64,000 nt of DNA from Neoceratodus forsteri (Eukaryota > Chordata > Ceratodontiformes > Ceratodontidae): the NCBI GenBank assembly GCA_016271365.2, contig CM057452.1, positions 1,243,005,001 to 1,243,069,000 of the forward strand, written 5' to 3'. Positions 23,423 to 34,035 of the stretch are shown here, in pieces. Every line of letters starts with the position of its first letter. Position 1 is the first letter of the stretch. The position numbers were made by a program, and so were the translations under genes. The notes below the pieces were generated by a model. It was not told the origin of the DNA. It saw nothing but the letters and a program-made list of their open reading frames with translations, and ran no database searches.

Positions 23423-23883
23423 TGTTGATTCAGTCACAAAATGTGTTAAAATTCCTTTGTTCTTTAAAGTCCACAAGTGCAGTTGCTTTAAGAGTGGTCA
23501 GATGAGAATGTTGAAAATGTTGATTCAGTTGCAGGACCCAGTATCACCATGTTTGTAAGACTAGTTGTAAGGCATATGCTTCCTTGGGGAGGCTTCAAGA
23601 AAGTTGATTTAAAATTAAAAAGCGGATACCTGATGATGGCGATTTGCAGAAATTCAGTCCAGGAGACTTTCACCAATGTTGTGTGCAAGAATGGCACAGG
23701 TATTCCCAGCAGAAAAACATGTAAATGAACAAAAACTAACCTACAGATACAGACAAGCACAAACAGCCACCCACACAGCCCCAGGAGGAGGAGGAGCTTA
23801 AAAGGCCTGAAAGTGGTAGAAAAATAGTGGGGAAAAGCTAGAAGGGAGTATAGTAAAGGCAACAAACATCTGTAATAAACAAG

Positions 23884-24188
23884 CATGCCTCTCAACTGTC
23901 CCTGATTTTCAGGGACGTCCCTGATTTTGACACAAACATTTCACTGGTCCCTCCTAAATTTGGCAATTTTGATGCAAAAAAGTAGTGATTTGAAGCTTAC
24001 ATTATTACAGACTTTAATGCTACAATCCAGTTCTCCTTCAGATAGTGCTTTTCACACCAGTCCCCACAATATAACAGGCTTCTTGAGCAGATATTTCCTT
24101 TTTGTAAGATGTGTCCCTGATTTTAGTAATTTGTCCCTGATTATTTTCAGCCCTGTCCCTGATTTGCAAGAAAGGAGGTTGAGAGGTA
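23884..24188. mobile_element. MITE with CATGCCTCTCAAC termini (hAT-like)
   Basis: The element starts CATGCCTCTCAACTGTCCC and ends GGTTGAGAGGTATG, an inverted terminal pair. The interior repeats TCCCTGATTT. The flanks TAAACAAG and CAGACAAG agree at six of eight bases, consistent with a worn 8-bp duplication of the hAT type. It lies within CR1 copy B, since CR1 sequence adjoins it on both sides. A second copy is at 33211-33522. It has no coding capacity. Confidence 0.7.
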
Positions 24189-25870
24189 TGCAGACAAGGG
24201 AGCAAAAGCAAGAGGAAAAGAGACTGATATGGTTCTCAAAAGAGGTGGCAGAAGAGGTAAAAGCAAAAAGGGTATCATTCCGAAGGTATAAGGAGACTCC
24301 AATGGAGGTGGATAGGGCATTGTATCAGGGGAAACAGAGGGAAGTGGGGTAAGGAGTCAAAGGCACAAACTGAAGAAAGAATAACCCAAGAGGTAGCAAA
24401 AGGAGACAAGACATTTTTTGGTATGTAAGCAAAAAGAGGAAGACCAGAGGTGGGATTGCAAGGTTAAAAATGGAAAGGGAGAATGTGCAGGGGGAACCAG
24501 GAAAAGCCAGACATCCTTAACAAGTACTTTTCTTCAGTTTTCACAGAGGAAGGAAAAGGAGAAGGGCCGTAAAAAAGTAACAGAAGGTTTGGAGAGAGGG
24601 AGGTGGACACCAGTCCTTTTTTGGAGGAGAGAGTTCTGAAGGGATTCGCTAATCTGAAGGTGGACAAAGCAATGGGACCAGATGGGTGCATCCAAGGGTA
24701 TTGATGGAGATCAGGGAAATACTAGCTGCACCTCTGGAAGTTCTGTTTAACAGCTCTTTGGAAACAGGTGTGGTTCTGGAGGATAGGAGGAGGGCAAATG
24801 TAGTCCCACTTCACAAAAGTGGCAGCAGGGAGGAGGCTGTCAAATATACTGTAGGCCAGTCAGCCTGACATTGGTGGTGGGTAAAATAATGGAATCACTG
24901 CTGAAGGAAAGAATTATGGATTATCTTGAATAAGGTGGGTTACAGGACATGAGGCAGCATGGTTTCTCATGGGGGAGGTCATGTCAAACTGATCTGATTG
25001 ATTTCTTTGACAGGGTAGCAAAGGAGTTAGATCAACGTAGAGTGGTGGAAGTGGTCTACTTAGATTTCTGTAAGGCTTTCAACACTGTTCCGCATAGGGG
25101 ACTAGTAAATAAGCTGGGTAGCTTAGGAGTGAGTCCAAAGGTGGTAAACTGGATAAGAAATTAGGGGATTGGTGATAGAGGGTGGTGATAAATGGATTTA
25201 ACTCCAAGGAAGTAAGAGTGACCAGTGGGGTGAATCAGTGGTCAGTGCTGGGACTGGTTCTTTTTAATGTCTTTATCAGTGACATTGTAGAGGACCTGGA
25301 AGAGAAGGTCTGCCTCTTTGCAGATGAAATCAAAATCTGCAATAGGGTGGACACTCCAGGGAGAGTGAAAAAGATGGGCAGAGACTTGAGAAAACTAGGA
25401 GTTGTCAACAGTATAGCAGCTGGATTTCAATGTGAAAAAGTGCAAAATAATGCACTTAGGGCACAGAAACCTAGGGTCAGAGTACAAAAAAGGTTAAGTG
25501 GTATTTACAACCACTAATTAGGAAAGAGATCTGGAGTTAATCACATCAGATGACCTAAAGGTGGTCAGGCAGTGTGGCACGGCAGGTGGGAGAGCAGGTG
25601 GGATGCAGGGTTGCATAGGGAGGGGTATCATCTGCAGAAAGAGGGAAGTGATGTTACATCTGTATAGATCTCTGGCAAGACATGCCCAGAGTACTGTGTC
25701 CAGTTTTGGAGACCATATCTCCAGAAGGATATAGACAGAGTGAAGGCTGTCCAGAGGAGAACCACTAAAAAGGTGCAGTGTCTGAATCAAAAGCCCTATG
25801 AAGAAAGATTAAAGGACCTTAATATGTACACCCTAGAAGATAGAAAGAGAGGGGGAATATGACAGAGACC
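24189..25870 (+). pseudogene. CR1 ORF2 reverse transcriptase segment of copy B
   Basis: The linker WFSKEVAEEVKAKRVSFRRY (24225-24290) is followed by RT blocks: HPRVLMEIREILAAPLEVLF, RQHGFSWGRSCQTDLIDFFD (24950-25010), VYLDFCKAFNTVPHRGLVNK (25055-25120), SGVNQWSVLGLVLFNVFISD (25220-25280) and CLFADEIKICNRVD. Two changes matter. The Asp pair FADD has become FADE, and the conserved GVPQGSVLGP block is GVNQWSVLGL. Together with frame breaks near 24350, 24870 and 25170 these make it inactive. Confidence 0.8.
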
Positions 25871-25970
25871 TTTAAATACCTCACAGGGGAAACAAAGGTA
25901 CAGGAGGGAAGTATTTTTCAGAAGAAAAGGTACTTAAGAACAAGGAGCATGCTATAAAGCTGGAGGGGGT

Positions 25971-26172
25971 AGATTTATTTATTTATTGAAAGATATCAGA
26001 ATTAAAATCCTTTGAGTCATAGACTCCTTTGCAAAGGCTCCATGTCAGTAAGGAAATACAAAAAGTATCACAAACTTAAACATTTGATATAAAATTTATA
26101 CATTTGGCACAGTACTAAACTTAAACATTTGATAGAGGATTTAAACTTTTGGTACAGTGTACAGTGTTGGAG
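25971..26172 (-). mobile_element. Rex1-type LINE 3'-tail insertion in CR1 copy B
   Basis: On the plus strand it starts TTTATTTATTTATTG, then GAGTCATAGACTCCTTTGC and AAAGGCTCCATGTC. This is the antisense of the tail seen at 19261-19340 and, in sense, at 31600-31688. The interior repeats ACTTAAACATTTGATA about 47 bases apart. CR1 sequence breaks at GGAGGGGGTAGA and resumes with GTGATGTTAGGAAG, matching GGGGTAATATGAGGAAG of copy C. Confidence 0.65.
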
Positions 26173-26225
26173 TGGAGTGATGTTAGGAAGTAATTCTTCA
26201 CAGAAAGACTGGTGGATTCCTGGAA

Positions 26226-26573
26226 CATAGAAACATAGAAATATAGACGTTGATGGCAGATAAGGACTGCTTGGCCCACCCAGTCTGCCCAATTCCCCCT
26301 ACCTATTGGATAAGTTGCAGATTCTAGTTAACCAATGGCCTACTTTCTCCAACCCCCCCCCCATAATTGTCTTATGTCTGTCCCCTGCGTTCTTGGATTC
26401 CCCCACTGTTTTTGACCCCACAACCTTCTTAAGAAGGCGCTTCCATGTGTCTACCACCTTCTCCATGAAAAAATATTTCCTCACATTGCCCCTGAGCCAT
26501 CCCCCCTCTATCTTCAAATTGTGCCCCCTTGTTCTTGCACATCTCTTTTTCTGAAAGATGCTCCCCTCTTCCA
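26226..26573 (-). mobile_element. Antisense CR1 3' end inserted into CR1 copy B
   Basis: It starts with the tail AACATAGAAACATAGAAATA, followed by the 3' UTR and the C-terminal ORF2 region (reading EEGSIFQKKRCARTRGHNLK on the minus strand). It ends near CTCCCCTCT. Across the site the host reads GGTGGATTCCTGGAAC then CCAGTAGAGGTGG, which equals VVD-WN-LP-EVV of copy C. The insertion is thus cleanly defined. One CR1 has jumped into the 3' end of another in the opposite direction. Confidence 0.75.
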
Positions 26574-26790
26574 GTAGAGGTGGTAGAGGTGAAGACAGTG
26601 GCATGGTTCAAGTATGCATGGGATAGGTTCAAGGGAATCATAGTGGAAAGGAAGGAGGTGGTGGGAGAAATAGCAGTAGATCAAGTGTGGTCTGTAGTAA
26701 CAATGTAGGTAGGGAAAAAAGGGCAGACTGGGTTGACCAAGCAGTCCTTATATGCCATCAAATTCTATGTTTCTATGTTTCTATATGACA

Positions 26791-28701
26791 GTCTCACATT
26801 GATCAGTTTGGGAATGAGGAAGCTCTTTAATAAGGACCATGTACCCAACACATCCTGGTCAGTTCTCTACATCTGTGTGCCCTTTTCAAGGAAACAACAT
26901 GCCCAAGCCTTGGCCCCTCAAAGGGCTCATGCTCTAACTGCCTGAATCCATGGCACAGGGTCCCTTTGTCCCTACTACCTATCAAGCTGTATACAGTAGT
27001 TACAATGTCCACTGGTGTCCTCACTCTTCCATCACATGGGGCTCCCCTTAGCGTGGTAGCTGGAGAGTGGGTTTTATGTGATAAAGACCCGTTTTTAATC
27101 TCTCCAAACAAAAAAAGTGAACAGAAATGCACCTGAAACAAAAAGGGCGCGCAAATTACACCAACTGTCACAAACAGAGATGGTCTCTTACTCCTTCAAG
27201 GACGGCAAACAAAATAAATATTTTTATGTGGTTGGTGTGCATCCTCCCAATTTAAGTATTATCAACTCCAGGGGGAAGGGACTTAGAGGAATGAAGAAAA
27301 AAACAAAAACCAAAAAAAAAAAACATTTCTCCCACAGCCAAACCCAAACCCGGGTCCAGCATCTGCAGAGGCAGTGATTCAAGACACTATGCCAAACAAC
27401 CAGCTTGTAAGAGCTTGTCCAAACAAATCCCCTTATCCTTCTTTAGCAAGGGTAGCTCACTGCTGCACTCAGTCTATAGTACTCATAGGCATTATTCAAC
27501 ACTCGCTCTTACTACGAGCGGTTTTATTGAGTCGCTCAAATTGAAACACTCATTAAAAGTCACTCACATCACTGCACACTGGTGTGTGATCTGTTAACAC
27601 AGGCTGGAGCTATCATAGAGCTGGCATAGTGTAGGCCCCCCAGGATCTGGCACTGCTATTTGCTCTACCCCTTAGTGGTATTTGGCAATGCAGTATGACG
27701 GGAGTTGGTGCTCAGAATCCTTCAGGAACTGCTCGTACTAGCTTTGGGGCCCAAATGATAAAACTACCACCCTTTGTGTCTTACTCTACAGTGGTCACAG
27801 GATGGTTGCAGCCGACAAATTTTGCAGACGACTGGTACTCCCAAGACCCTCTGCTAGGTGGCTTATGCCATCCACTGGCCAACCCTCTTCTGAATCCATT
27901 CTGCTAGAAGGACAGAGGCTTAATCTCTGCTACTTTTCATTTCCGTTTCTTTTTTCTCTGTACTTTCAAAATTCAATCTATTTTGTACTAATTAACTTGG
28001 GTTCTGTATTGAGTATTGGGGGTTCTCCATTGTTGGGCCTCCAACTGGGGATTGGAGACAACAGGGTCTCTGCCAATGAGGCAGGGTGTACCATATTACC
28101 AACTCAAATTCAGCTGTAGAGCCCAATGCCAAATGTAGTGGTAAAACACCCATTGTTTAATAATTTAAAAACATAAAAACTCTCCCCACCCTAGTAGCAC
28201 AACCCACTATCATTCCAGTAGAAAAAATGAAACTGCCCCTTCCCTAAGTAATTTATCACCCCCAAATCCCACCTGCATTGTTCCCCTGGTCCTAACAATA
28301 ATTATGTAACTTACAATTAAGACATACTGTATGTACTCCCTTCCCAGCTCACTGAGTACCCCATCACCTCATTCCATCCCCATGGTCCTGATGAAGAATA
28401 AAAAAACCTTCTCCAACCTCCATAGCACCCCAATTTCTCCTCCCACACTTTCAGTACACTTATTTAAAAAAAGAATATTGAACCAGAGACAGTAACCAGT
28501 GCAGTTCTCCTTCTGGTACACCACCGTCTGAATGAATCAGAGTGTGAGCACACTCACAGTACTTGAATTGTGCATCAGCAAAGATAACACAAAGTAAAGC
28601 AGTGACACTAGGGGTGAATGAATTTGAAAACTGGGCCTCATGTCTCCAGTTCAACTCTGATGCGTTGGTCAAGGAAATTTTGAGTTCATGGTATGGGGAT
28701 A
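26791..28701. other. Intergenic DNA, one tRNA-like unit, no gene
   Basis: No supported ORF. A tRNA-like unit is listed at 27305-27400. The segment 27640-28130 has open frames of up to 105 codons without a family signature. Confidence 0.35.
27305..27400 (-). repeat. tRNA-derived SINE head or tRNA pseudogene
   Basis: On the minus strand TGGCATAGTGTCTTGAA resembles a pol III A box. GGACCCGGGTTTGGGTTTGGC, about 45 bases on, resembles a B box with the usual TC changed to TT. A run of T follows at about 27325-27305, as a pol III terminator would. No full cloverleaf was verified by folding. Confidence 0.4.
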
Positions 28702-30489
28702 TAAAATCACACATGCCCCCACAATGCAAAGCATCATGGGCTGCATATGCAAATCACCACAGAACGTTATGCTGGTCCAACTTGAAGCAGAATTGCATGG
28801 TGCCGAAAGGCCTCTCACACAGTTTGCAAAGGGTGCTAACAGAAGACATAGACACGTGTTTCGTCCTACCAGGACTCATTAGTATGCCTCGTCTGTTTGA
28901 CACCCCAGTGGAATGGACCAGCTACCCCTAAGGCAGTGTGCCTGGGATAAATTGTGGTGAACCCATTAAAATAAAAAACTATTTAAAAGACAAAGAACCT
29001 CTGTGCGTAAACACTGAGGCAAGGGTTACCCCAAAGGGCATTTGGCTGGGAAGCCAAGTTTCAAGAAAATACAAAATCACACATGCCCCCACAATGCAAA
29101 GCATCATGGGCTGCATATGCAAATCACCACAGAACATTATGCTGGTCCAACATTAAGCAGAATTGCATGGTGCCGAAAGGCCTCTCACACAGTTTGCAAA
29201 GGGTGCTAACAGAAGACATAGACACGTGTTTCGTCCTACCAGGACTCATCAGTATGCCTCGTCTGTTTGACACCCCAGTGGAATGGACCAGCTACCCCTA
29301 AGGCAGTGTGCCTGGGATATTTGTGGTGAACCCATTAAAATAAAAAACTATTTAAAAGACAAAGAACCTCTGTGCGTAAACACTGAGGCAAGGGTTACCC
29401 CAAAGGGCATTTGGCTGGGAAGCCAAGTTTCAAGAAAATACAAAATCACACATGCCCCCACAATGCAAAGCATCATGGGCTGCATATGCAAATCACCACA
29501 GAATGTTATGCTGGTCCAACTTTAAGCAGAATTGCATGGTGCCGAAGGCCTCTCACACAGTTTGCAAGGGTGCTAACAGAAGACATAGACACGTGTTTAT
29601 CTCTACCAGGACTCATCAGTATGCCTCGTCTGTTTGACACCCCAGTGGAATGGACCAGCTACCCCTAAAGCAGTGTGCCTGGGATATATTGTGGTGAACC
29701 CATTAAAATAAAAAACTATTTAAAGACAAAGAACCTCTGTGTAAACACTGAGGCAAGGGTTACCAAAGGGCATTTGGCTGGGAAGCCAAGTTTCAAGAAA
29801 ATACAAAATCACACATGCCCCACAATGCAAAGCATCATGGGCTGCATATGCAAATCACCACAGAATGTTATGCTGGTCCAACTTTAAGCGAATTGCATGG
29901 TGCGAAGGCTTCTCACGAAGTTTGCAAAGGGTGCTAACAGAAGACATGAACCGTGTTTGGTCCTATCAGGACTCATCAGTATGCCTCATCTGTTTGACAC
30001 CCGGTGGAATGGACCAGCTACCCTAAGGCAGTGTGCCTGGGATATATATGTGGTGAACCCATTAAAATAAAAAACTATTTAAAGACAAAGAACCTCTGTG
30101 AGTAAACACTGAGGCAAGGGTTACCCAAAAGGGCATTTGGCTGGGAAGCCAAGTTTCAAGAAAATACAAAATCACACATGCCCCCACAATGCAAAGCATC
30201 ATGGGCTGCATATGCAAATCACCACAGAATGTTATGCTGGTCCAACTTTAAGCAGAATTGCATGGTGCCGAAAGGCCTCTCACACAGTTTGCAAAAGGGT
30301 GCTAACAGAAGACATAGACACGTGTTTCGTCCTACCAGGACTCATCAGGATGCCTCGTCTGTTTGACACCCCAGTGGAATGGACCAGCTACCCCTAAGGC
30401 AGTGTGCCTGGGATATATTGTGGTGAACCCATTAAAATAAAAAACTATTTAAAAGACAAAGAATCTCTGTGCGTAAACACTGAGGCAAG
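28702..30489 (+). repeat. Tandem array of 363-370 bp units, 4.9 copies
   Basis: Units begin at ACATGCCCC at 28711, 29081, 29450, 29813 and 30176, giving lengths of 370, 369, 363 and 363. Each contains the octamer ATGCAAAT inside GCATATGCAAAT, the E-box CACGTG, and a small hairpin GTCCTACCAGGAC. The open frames inside (up to 122 codons) merely repeat with the unit and shift with its indels, so they are not genes. Units 1, 2 and 5 agree well; units 3 and 4 carry most of the single-base deletions. Confidence 0.9.
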
Positions 30490-31560
30490 GAAGAGGCTTA
30501 AAACTGGGGTAAGGGGCATCCATCCACCACTCTTCACCCACTCCAGTCAGTTCTAACCTCTTCCACTTTCCCAGGTTCCTAAAAATCAGTTATTTTTTAA
30601 CTCAGCAGTTGGCACAGTGCCATGAGTTGGCAAAATGTCTGGGTAGGGGTTGAAAAGTGACTGGGATGGGGGGGGGTAGAACAATCCCTGATTAAATGGG
30701 AAGGGCTAGTGTGTTTTTGTTACTTATTTGGCCAAAAAGTAAAAGTGACTTGAAGTGGCCCAACAGTTCAGTTGTGCCAAATTAAAAGTCCTGACTTTTG
30801 TCATGCTCACAGAGTACAAGTCGATATTAACAAGCTCCTAAGTGGCACTTTACCTATCCCTAATAAAATACTTCAAGGAATATCACCCACTCACTACCCC
30901 AGCCTTAATACTATGATGATCATTCTATCACAAGCACCCAGCACCTGGATTTAGCCTACAGTCAGTAGGCTAGTTTATGCATAAATGCTCACTGTACCTG
31001 CATTTAGGAACAATATGCTGTAATTATGCAGTAAAGTCCTGTACATATCAAACTGAGATGCATGGTAATTTATTATAAGTGCAGGTGTGAATCATCAGCA
31101 GAAGTCATTAATCAGCATGAAATTCAAAGAGCTCTTTTAAAACCTTGTTTTGCAATGAATGTGCTTGCTAGATGACACTGAACGGCATATACAAATCTTT
31201 GAACTACGAAGAAAATGTTCTGCTAAGGAATACAGCAAAATCACATACAGATTTCTCCATCATTATCCGTGCAAATCATCAAACATTACCCCAAGTCTTA
31301 GTTACTATTGTAATCCCATGCAACCATTCTAGTGCTCAGACATTCCTTACAATTAAATCCTCCATCCATCCTATTAGCATGCATGATCATAAATTTTGGA
31401 CAGCCAGAGGACAATCCCCCAGCCCTGCCTGATAATGGTGTCCAGTTTATTTTGTGCATCTCTAAAGGTTGGTCATGATCACTGATAGCTAGGGATGTAA
31501 ATTTGTCATGGCAGTCATACATATAACTCACGTAACTCAACTGTATGTATGTATCTCACC
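30490..31560. other. AT-rich intergenic stretch, no gene
   Basis: No ORF with a recognisable product and no repeat structure beyond short A/T runs. Confidence 0.35.
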
Positions 31561-31690
31561 TGTATGTACCCTCTGTCTAAACCTCACCTAATTGTTGTCT
31601 CCCCCCCCCCCCCGAGATGAGGTACCTTTGTAAACGAGTCTCTGACTCAAATGTTGTAAAACTGATTATTTCAATAAATAAATAAACATT
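31561..31690 (+). mobile_element. Rex1-type LINE 3' tail
   Basis: A C-run (about 31601-31614) leads into GATGAGGTACCTTTGTAAAC, GAGTCTCTGACTCAAATG and a TTTCAATAAATAAATAA end. This is the sense form of the tail at 19261-19340, where the complement reads CCTTTGTAAAAGAGCCCTGG. The short AATA repeat end fits Rex1-clade LINEs. The 5' limit is uncertain. Confidence 0.6.
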
Positions 31691-32039
31691 ATGGATTCCA
31701 TGACTTTTGGTTCTTATTCAGGACTTCCACGACTTTCACTATTGTCATCAAAATGTAGCAATGATGACAGTGCCACGAAGTTTATTAATGATTTCATGAA
31801 CAACCAATGAGTTATTAAAACCTCATCCATGACACACTTACATCCTTCCTGATAGCTCCCTAAACCTCAGGTAATTTAAACAACCTATTTTTTGCTTTTC
31901 ACCTTGCCTATTCTTTCATTTAGCACACACTGATTGTGTAGTGCGACTACTATGTTCAGACCTTCTATGAAACACGCTCTCTGCTGCTATATTCTCAGCA
32001 TGTTTAAAAAAAATCTTCCTTAACTGATCAGGAACTCCT
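31691..32039. other. AT-rich spacer, nothing recognised
   Basis: No ORF or repeat could be supported. Confidence 0.3.
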
Positions 32040-32465
32040 CGTGGGGGGGGGGCACACAGGGCAGGCTTGACCTTCCAGTAGCATCCAGCTTGCACCCCCA
32101 GGTCTGCTCAGGACCCTCACACAGCATCCCCACCAGAAACAGATACCTGAGGAACTGGACCCTGATGTAGCATCCAGCTCCCATTAAGGTAGCAGCTACA
32201 GCCTGCCATAGGCTCCTTATGCTCCCCACAAAATCTGTGCTCCAGCAGAATTTTTTCAATGGTACATGGCAGGCTGGACCCTCCAGTAGCATTCAGCTTG
32301 TACCCCCTGGTTTGGTCAGGACTCTCATGCAGCGTCCCCACCACACACAGCTATTTGAGGAACTGAACAGTCCTGTTTAGCATCCAGCTCCCACTCAGTA
32401 GCATCCACAACCTGTCACATGCTCCTTAGCTGCCCAGAAAAAGCTTTGCCCCAGCAACTCAGTCC
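32040..32465 (+). repeat. 208-bp tandem duplication (two units)
   Basis: GCAGGCTTGACCTTCCAGTA at 32061 recurs at 32269 as GCAGGCTGGACCCTCCAGTA, followed in both by GCAT-CAGCTTG and ACCCCC. Later landmarks (AGCATCCAGCTCCCA, CAGCCTG or CAACCTGTCA) also match. The unit is GC-richer than its surroundings and has no coding signature. Confidence 0.7.
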
Positions 32466-33210
32466 ACTCAGTCATAGCTTATCACTGCACCAGCAAAGGC
32501 AGTAATTTAGTTGTTTTCAGCCTACTGCGGTGACAAACCGACAGATGGAGCAAGTCATCAAGAGGCAGGACAAGCTTTAATTGCAGGCATCTCCACACTT
32601 TCATGGTTCCTCTGTTCCTGTGGGGGGGAGGGGTCCCAGTGATAGTTTTGTCTTCCTGCACTTCTCCCTCCTTTGTTTGGTGCCTGTTACCATCTTGGAG
32701 ATAGCTCCTTCCGACATGGATGGCACCCCCACCGACTAGATGGCAATAGCTTGTGCTCCTCTGGAGTGCTCAAGATATTGCAGCCTCCACATTGAGGCCA
32801 TATTCTTGCAGGAGGATTGCTGAGTTTTCCTCCTCCCTAACACATCGTGCAGGGCTCCAGGAGTGCACCCTTCAGAAAAACTGCAGCCGTACACAGCCCC
32901 TGGGACAGTCAGCGCAACAGGAGTCTGACTTACCCCTTCAGGGCAGGAAGTGCTGGCAGGGCATTCAATTCTTGCATGTCGCCTCATGAGAATGGTGGCC
33001 ATGTTGCCCCAATGCTCACACAGCTGGTAATCTTGCAGGGATAGTGGCCATCTTGTGTGTGGCACACTATGATTCAGTGGCATGGGGGAACAACAAACCA
33101 TAGGTTTAAGGCCTTCTGGATACACAGGTCAGCCATTCTAGCAAGGGTCCCCTCTGAGACTAATTCTATGGTATGCATGATTACACCGGACAGGGCTTGG
33201 GTTCCCCAGA
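32466..33210. other. GC-richer unique stretch, no gene supported
   Basis: A 129-codon open frame on the minus strand (33125-32736) has no recognisable motif and no supporting signals. Confidence 0.3.
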
Positions 33211-33522
33211 CATGCCTTTCTGCTGTCTCTGATTATCAGGGCTGTCACTGATTTGGCTTCAAATGTTTTCCTCTGTCCCTCATAAAACCTGTGATTTTGT
33301 GACTGAACTGTGGAGGTTGTAACCACAAAATAGTGTTAACCATTAAAGTTACAAACTTTTTCTTGTTCAGAAATGCATTTTACACTAATCCACTTATTCT
33401 GTCAGACTTCAGAGCACATATTGCCAATTCTTAGGTTGAGTCCCTGATTTGGGGACATTGTCCCTAATTTATTTTTTGTCAGCCTTGTCCCTGCTTTATG
33501 AGGCAAGACGTTGAGAGGTATG
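33211..33522. mobile_element. Second copy of the CATGCCTCTCAAC-type MITE, with target duplication
   Basis: It starts CATGCCTTTCTGCTGTC and ends CGTTGAGAGGTATG. The interior has GTCCCTGATTTGGGGAC and GTCCCTAATTT motifs matching the copy at 23884-24188. The flanking 8 bases are TCCCCAGA and CCCCCAGA, one mismatch, which is a good fit to an 8-bp hAT-type target duplication. Confidence 0.75.
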
Positions 33523-33824
33523 CCCCCAGAGGATGAGCATGGACCCCCTCCAAAGGAGCCCAATAAACCAGAGGTTATGGGCTAGCTTATCTTTGCATCA
33601 TCCTCCCTTTGTTTGCTCTTTGCCATTTAACAAGTGTACCTCGCTGAGTGCCCGAACCGAATGCAGACAGAAATGGGTTGTATCATTAGAAGTAGGCTCA
33701 GGATGCCCCAAAATGCAGTCCTTCCTTATGTGTCTCAGGTTGGTATATAAGCATTTCCCAAAGATTCCTCTGACATTTTCTTAGGACACACCTCCTGGCA
33801 CCGGCATTCAGTACGGTGGACATT

Positions 33825-34035
33825 CAGGTTTGCAGTATAGCCCAGTGGTTAGAGTAACGTGCTTGGAATGATCTTGGTACATCCAGCAGATCTGGGTCTG
33901 ATTCCCACAACCTCCACCTGGATACGGTGTGACTGAACAAGTGACTTAACCACCCCAGTGCTCCTGGGTCACCCCGAAAAACAGGTACTTATGCCTAGTG
34001 AGCCATACCTGGTAGCCAAAGAATAAAATAAATCA
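33825..34035 (+). mobile_element. tRNA-derived SINE
   Basis: The A-box-like TATAGCCCAGTGGTTAGAGT and the B-box-like TGGGTCTGATTCCC lie at tRNA spacing (33836-33905). They are followed by a non-tRNA body with GTGACTTAACCACCCCAGTG and an AAAGAATAAAATAAATC end. These are the parts of a V-type SINE. No terminal duplication was identified. Confidence 0.6.

Larger units (their letters stand above)
19261..23803 (-). mobile_element. Near full-length Rex1-like LINE inserted in CR1 copy B
   Basis: A minus-strand element of about 4.54 kb. In its own orientation it begins near 23800 (GAGCTCCTCCTCCTCC), carries 99-bp tandem monomers in the 5' region (23422-23225), an ORF2 (22600-19700) and a 3' tail whose complement reads GGAACCTTTGTAAAAGAGCC. 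The tail is followed by a short TAATAAACTAAATA-type end at 19261. The host CR1 stops at 19260 and resumes near 23804. The flanks GACCTGGTAGGTGG and GGCCTGAAAGTGG could be a worn target duplication. The family call rests on RT and C-terminal motifs. Confidence 0.75.
17345..26790 (+). mobile_element. CR1-clade LINE (copy B), interrupted by four later insertions
   Basis: In the plus direction the element contains a 5' part (17345-17460), ORF1 (17463-18245), ORF2 endonuclease (18550-19260), RT (24189-25870) and the 3' UTR ending GTTTCTATGTTTCTATG near 26785. It is split by a Rex1-like LINE (19261-23803), a MITE (23884-24188), a Rex1-type 3' tail in antisense (25971-26172) and an antisense CR1 3' end (26226-26573). 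Removing these rejoins CR1 sequence that matches copies A and C. For example, 23812-23883 (AATAGTGGGGAAAA, GGCAACAA, AATAAACAA) matches copy A at 5700-5630. Confidence 0.8.

Noticed and set aside
23488..23895. 135-codon minus-strand open frame rich in Leu, Phe and Val
   Set aside because: It crosses the junctions of the MITE, CR1 and Rex1-like 5' region, so it is a chance frame over a mosaic. The hydrophobic look comes from T-rich sequence.
28740..28880. snRNA-type gene suggested by the ATGCAAAT octamer
   Set aside because: No recognisable snRNA sequence follows and no proximal element could be identified.
28563..30397. Repeated open frames of 60-122 codons
   Set aside because: They recur once per unit of the 365-bp tandem array and shift frame with its indels, so they are shadows of the repeat.
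28702..30489. Tandem repeat considered as a CRISPR array
   Set aside because: Units are 363-370 bases with no short direct repeat plus unique spacer pattern, and the window is clearly eukaryotic.
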